Positions 37,810 to 48,634 of a stretch of 64,000 nucleotides of DNA are shown piece by piece. The notes under the pieces were generated by a model, which worked only from the letters and a program-made list of their open reading frames with translations, had not been told where the DNA came from and did no database searches. Each line of letters begins with the position of its first letter. The first letter of the stretch is position 1. The translations under genes were made by a program, and so were the position numbers. The stretch covers positions 27,631,608 through 27,695,607 of the forward strand of contig CAMGYJ010000010.1 in the NCBI GenBank assembly GCA_946122785.1, written 5' to 3'. This DNA comes from Linum tenue. Taxonomy: Eukaryota; Streptophyta; Magnoliopsida; Malpighiales; Linaceae.

Positions 37810-37817
37810 GTAACCAC
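37810..37817. repeat. Right target-site duplication of hAT 2 (GTAACCAC)
   Basis: This is identical to 32058-32065 and abuts the terminal CAGCCCTA. Confidence 0.95.
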
Positions 37818-38335
37818 TGGTTATTGACCTATCAGTAAGCACACGGTAGCCGTAGATCTGGGGATGGAGCAATCGTGTGGCTGGGCCGGATGCGGGGTGG
37901 AGAGGGGCATTTTTGTCCGTTTTTGTATTTTTAATTTTTATTTATTTATTTCGCATTTCAATGACTAACTTTTCAATGAAAGAGAGAGAATTGTCTTTTC
38001 ACTGCAACTCAACTTTCTTCCTTCTCTCTTCCTTTTTCCAATCTCTTTCCAGATCTTTTCTCTTTCTCTATTCTTTCTCTCTTACTTTTTCTCTCACAAT
38101 CTCCTTTTCAAATCTAGATATGCTCTCTTCCTTCTTCATTTTTTTCTCTAGCAATGGACGATTAAAAATTGTAGCCACTCTATTTCATTGCATTTCTTCT
38201 CTTCATCAACTCGTTAGCCTCAATTCCAATCTTTCTCATTTTTTGGCATTTTGGTGTTCTTGATTGAGGAAGAGGAAATGAGAGGCATCAGAAGACGGTT
38301 TTTTCTCTCCCTCCTTCTGTTTTTTCCTTTTAGAT
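37818..38335. other. Spacer, AT- and pyrimidine-rich
   Basis: No gene is seen. A 128-codon Ser/Phe-rich frame at 37877-38263 follows from the T/C-rich composition and has no domain. Confidence 0.4.
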
Positions 38336-38890
38336 AATATATATTGATATTATGACTCTATACCATATGGTATTGGGTGGTAACGAAATATATATTGATA
38401 TTACCACAATATACCCTATGGTAATGTATGGTATTGCGTGGTAACGAAATATATATTGATATTACCATTCTATACCATATGGTATTGTGTGATATTACCA
38501 CACTATACCATATGGTATTGTGTGATAACGAATATATATTGATATTACCACACTATACCATATGGTATTGGGTAGCAACGAAATATATATTGATATTACC
38601 ACACTATACCATATGGTATTGGGTGGTAACGAAATATATATTGATATTACCACACTATACCCTATGGTAATGTATGATATTGCGTGGTAATGAAATATAT
38701 ATTAATATTACCACTCTATACCATATGGTATTGTGTGATATTATCACACTATACCATATGGTATTGGGTGGTAACGAAATATATATTGATATTACCACAC
38801 TATACCATATGGTATTGTGTGGTAACGAAATATATATTGATATTACCATACCATGTGGTATGGTCTTATTTAATACCAGTAAATACCATA
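38336..38890. repeat. Minisatellite, ~60-bp unit built on an ATACCATATGGTAT palindrome
   Basis: About nine to ten diverged units of the form gaaatatatattgatattac + cacactataccatatggtat + tgggtggtaac are arranged head to tail. The 14-bp perfect palindrome ATACCATATGGTAT recurs in most units, while two carry the variant ataccctatggtaa. Open frames on both strands reflect the repeat period and are not genes. Confidence 0.92.
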
Positions 38891-39204
38891 TGGTATAGAC
38901 TGGTAATAACTGGAAAAATTTTTTATGTCCAAAAAATATCAAAGTGGATATCATTTTGAAGAGCACAATTAATCTGATCTAACTGTGCAAAAACAAATTA
39001 AATTCCGACTTAAAACGAGTGAGAAATCGTCCGTTAAAGATTAAGAGAAGAAAAATTAAAGATTTTTCGAGGAGAGAGAAGGAGGCGCTGATGTGGTCTG
39101 GTCAAAAGTCAGCGTCAGCAATAAATAGAAGTAAGTGCAATTTTACCTTCCTGCCCTTCCGCATTTAATTTAAATAAAAAAGGGGTCTGACACGTTGAGA
39201 TTAG

Positions 39205-39245
39205 AGAAGCAGTTACTGATGGGTTACTGACCCATCAGTTACTGA
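39205..39245. repeat. Hairpin related to the hAT 2 target palindrome
   Basis: ACTGATGGG-ttactga-CCCATCAGT forms a 9-bp stem. The phrase ggttactgacccatcagt resembles ggttattgacctatcagt just right of hAT 2 (from about 37819). The two may be related inverted termini of a larger element that hAT 2 entered. Confidence 0.45.
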
Positions 39246-40480
39246 CATGATCTGCTCCCGATCAACTAGGAAGAGAAAAGATCGTTTCCTTGGATTGAAG
39301 CAAGGGGTAATTCAGAGTCAGGGGGACAGGTCTGGGAAAATGGTCCTTCCCTTGATGCGCAGTTCCTTTCTAGGACTTGGAATATGGAAGTGTTTGTCAC
39401 TATCAAGAAATTGGCTGACGAAGGAAGCTGCTGCGATCCTGCTGTTTCTTGGGCGTCAAGTTTCTGCTGGGGGTTAGTTGATTGGGTTGGTTGGCGTGAC
39501 AATGTCAATTAAACAGTGGCATGGATAGTACATGATTTCCTCTCGCACCGGCACCATTCAATGAACGTCCCCTGCCGGCTTGCATTCATGGATGAGTCAG
39601 ACGGCTGACTTTTGATCAATGCTTTTCTTAGTTTTTTTTCCCCTACAAAGGAAATGAGAGTGAAATACTATTGCCTCCTCACATTAAATAAAATTAATCT
39701 GGACATAGCCCTTTTGAGAACCGAGAAGGGGTACTACATGCCACAATAATGAATAAATATTGGGAATTGAGAAAAAAAAATGTAGGATTTCTGAATTATC
39801 GCCAATAGCTGAAAAATAAGACTACATTATTTATAGGGAGTAGAATTATTTCGCCCAATCCAAACACGGGAGGCAATCAAAAATAAATACCGATTCTTAC
39901 AATACTAGGCTCCATGCCGTGCCTAATGATCTGAAGTTGAATCAATATCTAGTTCTAGTTGTTTATATAGAAAGAAACCCATGTATAAAAGTCATATCCT
40001 TACTGTGGACCAAAATGTGCTTTTGAATTACCAGGAGATTGTTCTAGATTTCTCTAGATGAACCAGATGTCACCCCTGAGATTCTTGGTAGTTTTATTTT
40101 TTTGTCTTTACTCAAAGCGGTCATGAACATACAGTAAAAAAGAGAAGCAATCCACCAAAAAGCATGGTTTAAAATGTAAGGTATGAGTTGAAACAATATG
40201 TTTATAGGTTTAATTCTCATTGACAAATATTTTAAAGAAAATTATATGGTAAATCACCGTAAAATTGCAAATCTGAATCAATCTCGTCAATGAATTTGTT
40301 ACATATTCATGACCACTGATATAGTGTTTGAACCTATTTACCTAGAGTCCAGATAATAATAAGAATAAGAATAATAAAACAATTTCTATATTAAAAAGAA
40401 AAAGAATATCTTATCAAAGTAGCCGCTGACAGCTGCCTAGCTAGAACAAGAGAGGACGCCAACTCAACTCACTCACTAAT
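39246..40480. other. AT-rich intergenic sequence
   Basis: A 76-codon frame at 39247-39477 has no recognised domain and an overlapping frame is equally long, so it is not called. No repeat boundary or RNA gene was identified in the rest. Confidence 0.4.
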
Positions 40481-40617
40481 TCATCATCGCATAAATAGAA
40501 TAGGACATAATCAACAACAAGAACAACATCCATCTCCTCCCCCGCCATTAACGTCAGACAAAGGAAGAAGAAGGGAAAAAAACCCTATCCTTAATAAGAG
40601 GGTAAAAAGATCTCACC
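40481..40617 (+). promoter_or_regulatory. Promoter-proximal region of the RNase III-like gene
   Basis: CATAAATAG at about 40490-40498 is a plausible TATA element some 125 bp before the ATG at 40618. A purine-rich leader (aaggaagaagaaggg) follows. Assignment is by pattern only. Confidence 0.4.
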
Positions 40618-42176
40618 ATGGAAGCCCAATTAGAAATAAATCACGCCGACGACAACAAGCCCCTGATCACAAACGATGCGGGAGCCGACCCGCCTGATTG
40701 GCCGCCGCTCGAAGAGGTGGAGGAGATTCTTGGGTACAGTTTCGCCGACAAGAGATGGCTGGAGGAGGCGCTGACGCACGTCTCGTTTCGGAGGCAGCAG
40801 GAAGAGGCCGCCGCCGCCGCCGCCGGGGTGTCGTACGAGAGGTTGGAATACATGGGGGACTGCGTGCTGAACCTGATCGTGTCGAGGGAGCAGTTCTTCC
40901 GGTACCCGGATTTGATGCCCGGCGACCTGACCCGCCTCCGCGCCGCCAATGTCGATACCGAGAAGCTGGCCCGCGCCGCCTTGAATCACGGGCTGCACCG
41001 GTATCTGCGCCACCGGAAGCCGCAGCTTGGGGACCAAGTAAGTAAACTCCATTCCAGAAACAAAACCAAAAAGAAATCTAGAAAACAGTAACTCCCCCTA
41101 ATTCCGCATAAACTACTAATTAATTGCTGCTTTTGACGTTGAATTTGGCTACGCTAGTAGTAGTAGAACTAGATATTATGGGTATGTCATAGTACACTCA
41201 TATGTGAGTCTTAGATCCATTGTTAGATTTAGTACACCATGTCATCTGGTACGGACCAAATCGTTGCACACTGCTTGCTATATATATTATTTGCCCAATT
41301 ATCCGAATTATGTAAAAGTTTTCACATTGATTTTTTTTGTTACAACAACTGATTACATGGATAAATATATAAACAAAAGTAGTGTTTTTTAAATAAAAAA
41401 TTGTCAAACCATATATGAGATTAACGGAAATGTCAGTAATAGATTATTTTTAATGCCTCTAAAACTGTCTATCGATCTAGGATCCGCGATATCCTGTGTG
41501 TGTCAGCATAACAATTTCTAAAACATTGCTTTAATTAAACTAATTGAGAGACATCATCAACTATTTATGTATGTAGATTCCGAGGGAACTCTCAATTCGA
41601 ATATGCTCTAGATGCAGAGTTTGTTGTGTTCCTCATCATTAGTGTCATTGATGTACGGACAACAGATTGAAGCATTTGTGGAGGAGATAGCAGAATATCC
41701 GGTCCACTCAAACGGCTTGGTAAACGCCCCCAAGACTCTGGCGGACATTGTTGAATCCTTGATCGGAGCAGTTTTCGTCGACAGCGATTGCTCCGTCGAT
41801 ACCGTCTGGAAGGTAACCAAATTAAATTTAAGCCAACTTTAATACGGCAAGAGATTGTTGACGTGTCTTTGGCTTTGTTAATGATCAGGTGTTCAAGAGA
41901 TTGTTGGAGCCGATAGTGGAGAAGGACACACTGCGAGTGCATCCGGTGACGGAGCTGTACGAGATGTGCCAGAAGAGGAAGCTGCGGCTGGAATTCAAAG
42001 GCTCGTGGAAGCAAGGGATCGATGTGTACGTCAACGATCAGCTGGCCGGGAGAGGGAACTACGAGTCCAAGAAGGAAATTGCCCAAAACAGAGCAGCCAA
42101 AGACGCGCTGGATAACCTTGGTAAAATCGTACTGTTGCTGGAGGATGGGGAAGAAGATGATCAGATTATTGATTGA
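40618..42176 (+). CDS. RNase III-like protein with one dsRNA-binding domain (RTL type)
   Basis: There are three exons: 40618-41037, 41666-41812 and 41889-42176 (420+147+288 nt), all joining at codon boundaries with GT-AG introns, for 284 aa. Residues 31-190 form an RNase III domain whose signature reads YERLEYMGDCVL. The four metal-binding acidic positions of the family appear as Glu77, Asp81, Asp167 and Glu170 (LADIVES). A double-stranded RNA-binding domain follows at about 207-266 with the SKKEIAQNRAAKDAL helix. One RNase III plus one dsRBD matches plant RNase three-like (RTL) proteins, not the multi-domain Dicers. Such proteins cleave double-stranded RNA (rRNA precursors, small-RNA precursors), probably as dimers. 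A six-Ala run after Glu-Glu (64-69) comes from a GCC repeat in a GC-rich first exon. Which RTL it represents cannot be decided by eye. Confidence 0.92.
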
Positions 42177-42849
42177 TTGATTAAAACAAGACAATTATGG
42201 TGGTGGTGACTTTGTCTAATTTGTTGGTTAAAATTAGGTGATGACTTTTCGATTGTATGTGATGCTGCAACTTGTTTGAAAATAGTTTCCATATATAGCC
42301 GTCCATAGTTAACGACTTAAACAGACCATAAAAGTCACACTAAAAATCTCATAAAACAAACAACAATATTCGGTGACTATACTGTTAACCAGTTGCCGAA
42401 AACTGTTGACCGAACTTCGACAATTATCGATGATCGAATTCCGACGCCGAGGCGATTTGGACCGATTTTGGGTCACTGGAGGCGATTTCCGGCGAGACTC
42501 CGGCGAGGCTCCGACGAGCATTTCCGGGCAGATTTCGGGGTTTTCGTCGCTTCCATTGTCTTCCCCTCATCATCCCCTACCCTACACCTCTACTTGTGTC
42601 TCCAGGTTTGATTTTGCCCTTTACCTTGTGTTTTGTGGAGAATTGGGTGTTAGGGTGTACTTTTAGAGAACCACTTTGAATTGTGTGAATTGAATGAAAT
42701 TGATTGAGGGGAAGGCTTGGTTTATGTGTAAGTTGTGTTGGGCAATGTTCTCCTTGCTTGATTAAGCCCTTGTGTGCTATGAATTTGCCAATTATATGCT
42801 TACCTTAACCTTGCACACAAGGTGTTCGATGAAATGCCAGTTTTTCATA
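42177..42849. other. Spacer with a possible PPR-like fragment at its right edge
   Basis: A moderately GC-rich stretch (42380-42560) has no supported gene. At about 42810-42890 one frame reads AHKVFDEMP, a phrase typical of plant pentatricopeptide repeats, but only about 25 residues are visible, so it is not called as a gene. Confidence 0.4.
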
Positions 42850-43086
42850 CCAGTTTGTGGGAGCCGGTTGGGGCCCTTAATGATGTGCTTTGATGGTGTA
42901 TTTGCTACGGAGGTGAACCTTAAGTTGCCTGATTGATTTTGGATGTGCACCCCCACCCAAATAATGCTTGTTTGCTCGAGTTTTTGACCCCCGAACTATG
43001 GATGAAACCATGGTTCGGCTGTTTTCTGTTATCAAGTGTGGGGGTGTGATTAACCTTTTCTTTGGCTCTTTTGGCTCCACGATGGT

Positions 43087-44417
43087 TTGCTCTATTGCAG
43101 GATCATGCTGAAACCCGACCTCAATCACCCGTTCATCCGCGACTTGAAGAGGGGGCCCCACAAGGATCGCTTTAAGCGAGTCCTAGCCTGCAAGTTTGGG
43201 AAGCATCACTACTGGTCAAGGAGGGAATTTGAGAAGTTGCATTGCTACGACCATTTCCTCGCCATTGCTACAAACTGCGCATGGTGCAGACTTTTGTCCA
43301 TCCGAGAAAAGGTTCACCACGAGCTGGTGCTCGAGTTCTATACCACATTCCGGCACGAGGATACAACAGACTGGGCGGACGGCGAGGCCGTCAAGTTCAG
43401 GCTTGGCGGTGAGCCACACTCATTGAGCTACCACGATTTGGCAGTCGCTCTCGACCTCGACCTCGGCCTTGATGATGACGAGGACTACATCACCGAGCTC
43501 GACAGTCCAGCGGGTGTTAATTTCAAGGTGCTGTACACCCGCCTAGCTCAGCCTGGTCAACCTGTTTTCCAAGCAGGCGAACGAAGGCTAGCACCCTGCA
43601 GCTGGATAACCGCATTCTTCATCACATGCTGGCGAAGTCGTACACTCCAGCTCAGGACAGTGCCAACACTCTCACCAGGAGGTCCATGTACTTCATCCAG
43701 TCGATCAGCACGGCGGACCATCCTCTTCACCTGGGATCTGTGGTGGCCAGGACTTTTGACAAGAGTGCTTCAGAACTGCGGAGCCTACACTGCACTCCCC
43801 TCATCACCCGCCTGGCTACCTACTTCCAGATCCCACTGCAGGGTTGCATAGAGCAGGGGGACACTAGTGTCTTCGGCGAAGAAACGATCCAGCACATCCA
43901 CCTGCTGTGAGTTGAGCGCGGCATCAAGTGGATCGAGGGGTTCCCTGCTCCTCAAATCCCAGCGGAGGGCCAGCCCGATGTTCCTGAGGATGAGGCCGCT
44001 GAGGATGCTCACCCCGAGGATGTGGATGATGCTGATGCCCCCCGCCCGACCACCTTCGAGTACGGGGGTAGCAGCTCCACTTTCCCCGGACAGGACTACT
44101 TCACTCACCAGTTCCATCTCCGGTTCCAGCAGCAGTACTCGGCTCGCCAGGCCGAGTATAAGACCCGGATGGATGCCTATGATGAGCGTCTTAACCGTAT
44201 GGAGACCCAGCAGGGAGTGACCCTCGCTCACATCGAGAGGGAGAAGACCCGATCTCGGCGTATGCAGGAGGTCCAGCAACACCTGCTCCAGCTGCTACCG
44301 GGGGAGCAGCCAGTCTGGAGGACTCCCTGGGAGGACTCTCCACTTCCCCCGCCACCAGCTGATGATGATGATGCCTTCATGAACAACATCGATTTGGACA
44401 ACCTTGGCGACGAGTAG
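43087..44417 (+). pseudogene. Athila-type downstream ORF (putative plant transposon protein), frameshifted
   Basis: The frame opens at 43087 (MLKPDLNHPF) and encodes a globular domain of the kind found downstream of pol in Athila-like elements, sometimes compared to an envelope-like ORF. Visible markers are FEKLHCYDHFLA, HHELVLEFYTTF and FRLGG. A frameshift near 43620-43640 moves coding to the frame starting at 43626, and a TGA at 43908-43910 then interrupts it. The same frame continues to 44417 with an acidic, Gln-rich, coiled-coil-like tail (YDERLNRME) and a DDDD stretch. Its molecular role is unknown. The two lesions make it a pseudogene, and the frame before 43087 is not resolved. Confidence 0.7.
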
Positions 44418-46284
44418 TCTGTACTCGTCGCCCCTCAGAGTGTGTTTTTGTTTAAGACTTTTCGTGTTTGCTCCATGTGTGTGCGGATCTTGAACTGAGT
44501 CTGTCGTTTGTTTTTGTTTTTTTTTTCTTTCTTTTGTGGATTGTCTATTTTGTGGCCATCTGGGCTAACTCTGATCCCTAACGCAGAGTGTGCTAGAGTT
44601 TGTTCTTTATGTTCCCTTCGTGCAGAACTGTTCCGTCGTTCCATATGTTTCCCGCTAACTGGTCCACTTCCAGTCCCCCGGCCGTATTTCCATCCGGTAA
44701 TATTGTTCCCCTTATCTCTCCCTCTGCTCCATTGAGGGCAATGTCGTGCTTAAGTGTGGGGGGTGCTTTGTATCGGCTGGAATCTATATATGGGTGCTTG
44801 GAGCCTAGTCCGCTGTCCATATCTCGAGATTTGAGGGCTCCAAGTATCGCTGTTTGCATGATCATATTGGCACTGTGATTTGAGTGGTGAATCGAATGGC
44901 TTCCGAGTTACTGCATGACAGCTTGATTGTGACTAGGACAACCTATGACGTGACTGAGACGTGCAGTAGAATTGTGTAGGGGTTCAATTTTTCAACTGTT
45001 TGCTTACCAACTGTGACTTGGATTGATCACTTGCTCTTGATAGTTGTTTATGCATCTAGTTCAGGGAATCAGAATGAGAGATAGAGCATATAGGTAGCCA
45101 TGTGAGATTTGAGCCTGCTCGTTTCTTTCTTGTGCGATAGTTCCCTCTTCCATGATGTGTAGCATTCACGTTGTCACTAGCTAAGATGATGGAGACATAT
45201 GATTAGCCCACGACCAAATTGACTGTCCTAGTGTGTCATACCCCCTAGTCAGCCCCTTTGAGCAGTGTACTTTTCTTTCTTTCGGTCTACAATGGAAAAT
45301 CACCCTTTTGAATCTCTTAGAAGGTTCCACAAAGTGGTTTTTACAGGTTCTCTGCTGTTTCTGCTAAATATAATGTGAGGGTTGGAGGTAGTTCTTAAAA
45401 AGTTGGGCATGTGTTTGAAAAATGTGCATAGGTGGTGATTCTCTTAAGAAATGGAAAAAAAAGAAAAAAAAAATGAATGAAAGCAAAAGAGAGCCACCAC
45501 CACAAATCTGAATAGTGCCCATTAAGTAGTGCTTCTTAGCAGTCTGGCTTGGAATTGCTAACACTTATATGACCTCCTTCGCTCTTGTGCTCTAGAGAAT
45601 GTGAGTAATGCATAATGGCATAAAGAAAATAAGTGGATTGATTAACTGTGTTTGTGTTGGGTTGGGAAATGTGGAACCTTGTGCTATGAATATTTCCACC
45701 ACCTAAAAGGCCTTTTCCCCATGTCCAAGACCCTAGCCAGTCATCTGAACCTGTGTCTAAGACCTCCGGAATAGTTAGTGGTGACACCACATATGTGAAC
45801 TCCAACATTTAGAGGCTGCCTTTATGGTGAAGAGACGTTAGGGATTGAAAGAATAAGCATGCGCATTTTTCGCATCTAATTGTCCTGACCCCACTGGTCG
45901 AGAGTGAGCGATTCATTTTCTCATATTCTCTATACTCTTTACCGTGGTGAGGACTTAGATTGCTCGGTCTCAATTCTGATATCTTGAGTTTTGTGCATGC
46001 GATGACTGTCTTGGCTATGTGGTTGAGTCGAGTCTATGTTGGTTCATGAACAGAAGGGAGACTCTTCCTTTACCTGATTTTGCTGCACTCGAATGTCTTC
46101 TGTGGTGGTTATCCAGGTTACTGTTGAATTTGTCCATGTGTTAATGACCAAAGCCAGTATGATTCACTTGTTTTATGCCGATATGATATGTCCCCAAGGG
46201 TTGCATGATTAAGATGTTTTGAGCTTACCTTGTATCTAACTTGGTTTGCTTGGGGACAAGAAAACGATTAAGTGTGGGGGAATT
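44418..46284 (+). other. Athila-like 3' internal non-coding region
   Basis: The long non-coding spacer between the last ORF and the 3' LTR is characteristic of Athila-like elements. An internal PPT-like motif (cttaagtgtggggggtgc, about 44750) and the terminal tract next to the LTR (about 46270) share AAGTGTGGGGG. Short open frames are not credible. Confidence 0.7.
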
Positions 46285-46845
46285 TGATGACTTGATATAT
46301 ACACATGTTTTTGTCCACCATTCTTATACTGTTTGAGTCTTATTTCTCGTGTTTTAGGACGATTTCACGCTAGGTTTGTTTGTGATATTTCAGGTCCTAG
46401 TACGTGAATGGAGGTTTGGGAACGAGTTCGGAGTCGATTGGACGTTTGGCGAGAGGCTAAGCAAGCCACACGGGCACGCATGAAATTCCACACGGCCGTG
46501 CGACCTGGCCGTGTGGCACCAAATTGCACGGGCAAGTCACACTGGCCGTGTAAGGGACCCCTTGCACTTCCGCACGGGCAGCTGGGGATTTCACACGGCC
46601 GTGTGGCCTGGCGGTGTGATCGGGCAGAACTGGGTTTTAACCCAATTTCGAGTCTTTTGAAGGGGAATCGACTTTTTGGAGCAAAAACATAGCCCTAGAG
46701 AGAGAAAGTGCGAAGAACACATCCTAGAGGTGATTTTGGAGCTGGGTTTCATCAATCTAGCTTGGAAATCACCCTTGGAGTGAAGATTATCATCCCAGAG
46801 CAGATTCTTCCCATTGTTATGAGTATGACTGCTTTGTATTCTATT

Positions 46846-46886
<41 letters not shown>

Positions 46887-47582
46887 GGAGTAGAACTTTC
46901 TCTCACTTGGGTATGAAGAACCCTAGTTCCATGTGTTAGGGATCTTGATTGTAATGACTTGGGATTGTTATACTGTTTGGTTTTAATTGAATGATGCATG
47001 ATTCATTGAATCAATTGAAGTCTGATCATCATTTCTTGATTTCTGCTGCAACCTGAGATAGATAGAATCTGATTAGGTTGTTAGGGCTTCATCATTCGGT
47101 AGTGGTAGATTGGTTATACGAGAGTTAATCAATCTATTGCTTTGTACTGGAACCCAATTCCAGTAGTGGAGTTCTGTGCTTATTGACTCAGCAGTCTATC
47201 CCGGTGAAGGTTGGTCGCCTGCCGGTTAGCCTGCCTGAGAGGGCTTGGTCAGCTTAAGAGATTCCAAGCTACTGTCGGATCTTTCGCAGTTTAATCAACA
47301 GTAAATCAACCCAGGGTAATTACAACTATGACCTAACTAAGGAGATAGGGGAACTCATTCCCGAGTGACTCTTCCCTTGCTTTAGAAAACCGAACCATTT
47401 ACTGCTTTCTTACTGCTTTTAGTTAAAATCACAATCACTTAACTTAGTTGGCTAGATAACAAATATACACGGAGTAGGCAGTAGATCTAGACCCCGGGTT
47501 GACAATTAGAGCTTGCCTGTTACTGCATTTCCGGACTGTGATTACACTTGGTTGCAGTTTGGTGTTGTGTTTAAGCGTGTCA
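46285..47582 (+). repeat. Athila-like 3' LTR
   Basis: About 1.3 kb, starting TGATGACTTG directly after the polypurine tract and ending GCGTGTCA, by comparison with the LTR at 62430-63771 (start TGATAG, end GAGTCA). It contains a cluster of CACACGGCCGTG-type palindromes (46465-46625), a (CT)n run (46849-46884), and the phrase cccgggttgaca shared with the other LTR. Confidence 0.8.
46849..46884. repeat. (CT)n microsatellite in the LTR
   Basis: Eighteen uninterrupted CT units. Confidence 0.95.
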
Positions 47583-48114
47583 ATGTGCAAACTAGAGTTG
47601 GTCTATCCTCCATCGTTCTTATTCATTATGATGCATCTTGCAATTCATCTTCCTGACGAGATAATGTTCGGCGGTCCAGTTCAATATAGGTGGATGTATC
47701 CAATGGAAATGTACATAGGCAGTATTGTTTGTTATTATTGGCTTAATGTTTTAAGTTTCCTTTTCACTAAGTTAACATGTGTTTCTGTATTCACTTGTAC
47801 TAAGGTTCTTAGGCAAATTGAAAAAACTTGTCACAAATAAAGCACATGCAGAGGGATCCATCGCTGAAAAATATATCGCTAAAGAGTGTTATGAATTCTG
47901 TGCGAGATACCTTGACGGGGTTGAGTCGGTGGATACTCGTTTAGATAGAAATAATGAAGGGCCTCATTTACATGGTGAAGGTGGGTTTTCTATTTTCAAT
48001 CAGAAGACTAGACCTTTAGGTGGTGCTAAATATGAGACTCTAAAGCGTCATGAGTTCAACAAGATTCAAACCTACATACTAAATAATTGGGAAGAGTGGG
48101 AGGATTGCTTCTGA
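47583..48114 (+). pseudogene. CACTA-type transposon fragment (DUF4218 protein) truncated on both sides
   Basis: Starting right at the Athila LTR end, the reading LYKLE/CKLE then YPPSF, HLAIHLPDEI and GGPVQYRWMYP matches the DUF4218 domain found with TNP2-type transposases of CACTA (En/Spm) elements. A GT-AG intron (about 47713-47803) joins it to FLGKLKKLVTNKA, EGSIAEKYIAKE and RPLGGAKYETL, also DUF4218 signatures. The frame ends at a TGA that coincides with the CRM-like LTR start (48112). It is therefore a slice of a host CACTA element left between two LTR insertions. The TNP2 transposase itself and the element ends are not in the window. Confidence 0.75.
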
Positions 48115-48634
48115 TATAATCAAAGTAGCGCAGGGTTAAGCTTCTCGAACCAAACAAAATAAGATAGGATGGAAATCGATCAAACAATACTCACTCGTGA
48201 ATAAGGGCAATCGATATATGAATCGATCGGACAAATTCAACCTGGAACAAAGGGAAATCAATATGGGTAGCTCCCACAACTAGGGTGAATACCTAGCTGA
48301 TAAGAGTCGCTCTAGCACTCTGGATATTCTCGACAGAGTAATTAGGGCAAATTCCGCGTAGGGAACTCGGCAATAGCCTCTGAATTCAATAATAATCGTT
48401 TGAGTGTAAACCAACGTGTTCAACCCTTTAAATAGGAAAAATACAACCCAAATCCGACTCCAACATGGAAAAACAATCATAAACCGACTTTAAAACATAG
48501 AAACTCGGAAATAGCCCAGCAAACCCGTTAAGCCCAAATCGTTAAGCCTGGACCCGTTAAGTAATCACGTTAAGTCTGGACCCGTTAACCAAACCCGTTA
48601 AGGCTGCTTCTTGCAATCTGCCTTCTCTTATGCA
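48112..48634 (-). repeat. Putative 3' LTR of the CRM-like element
   Basis: Bounded by TG at 48112 and CA at 48633-48634 next to the polypurine tract. It contains several CCCGTTAAG/ACCCGTTAA repeats (48520-48605). There is no partner LTR in the window for confirmation. Confidence 0.5.

Larger units (their letters stand above)
42850..47582 (+). mobile_element. Athila-like Ty3/gypsy element, 5' truncated
   Basis: In plus orientation the order is a degenerate Athila-type third ORF (43087-44417), about 1.9 kb of non-coding DNA, a polypurine tract (AAGTGTGGGGGAA, about 46270-46282) and a complete 3' LTR (46285-47582). Gag, pol, PBS and 5' LTR are missing. The tract and LTR start closely match those of the minus-strand element at 62430-64000 (shared: acttggtttgcttggggaca). 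The left boundary is approximate, placed before another GTGTGGGGG motif at 43037. The truncation is probably due to later rearrangement. Confidence 0.8.

Noticed and set aside
38336..38890. Regular repeats resembling a CRISPR array
   Set aside because: The whole unit repeats, so there are no unique spacers, and the host is a plant. It is a minisatellite.
38428..38966. Open frames on both strands across the minisatellite
   Set aside because: They follow the 60-bp period (a multiple of three) and encode repetitive Tyr/Ile/Trp strings with no domain.
39247..39477. 76-codon frame upstream of the RNase III gene
   Set aside because: An overlapping frame is equally open and neither shows a known domain.
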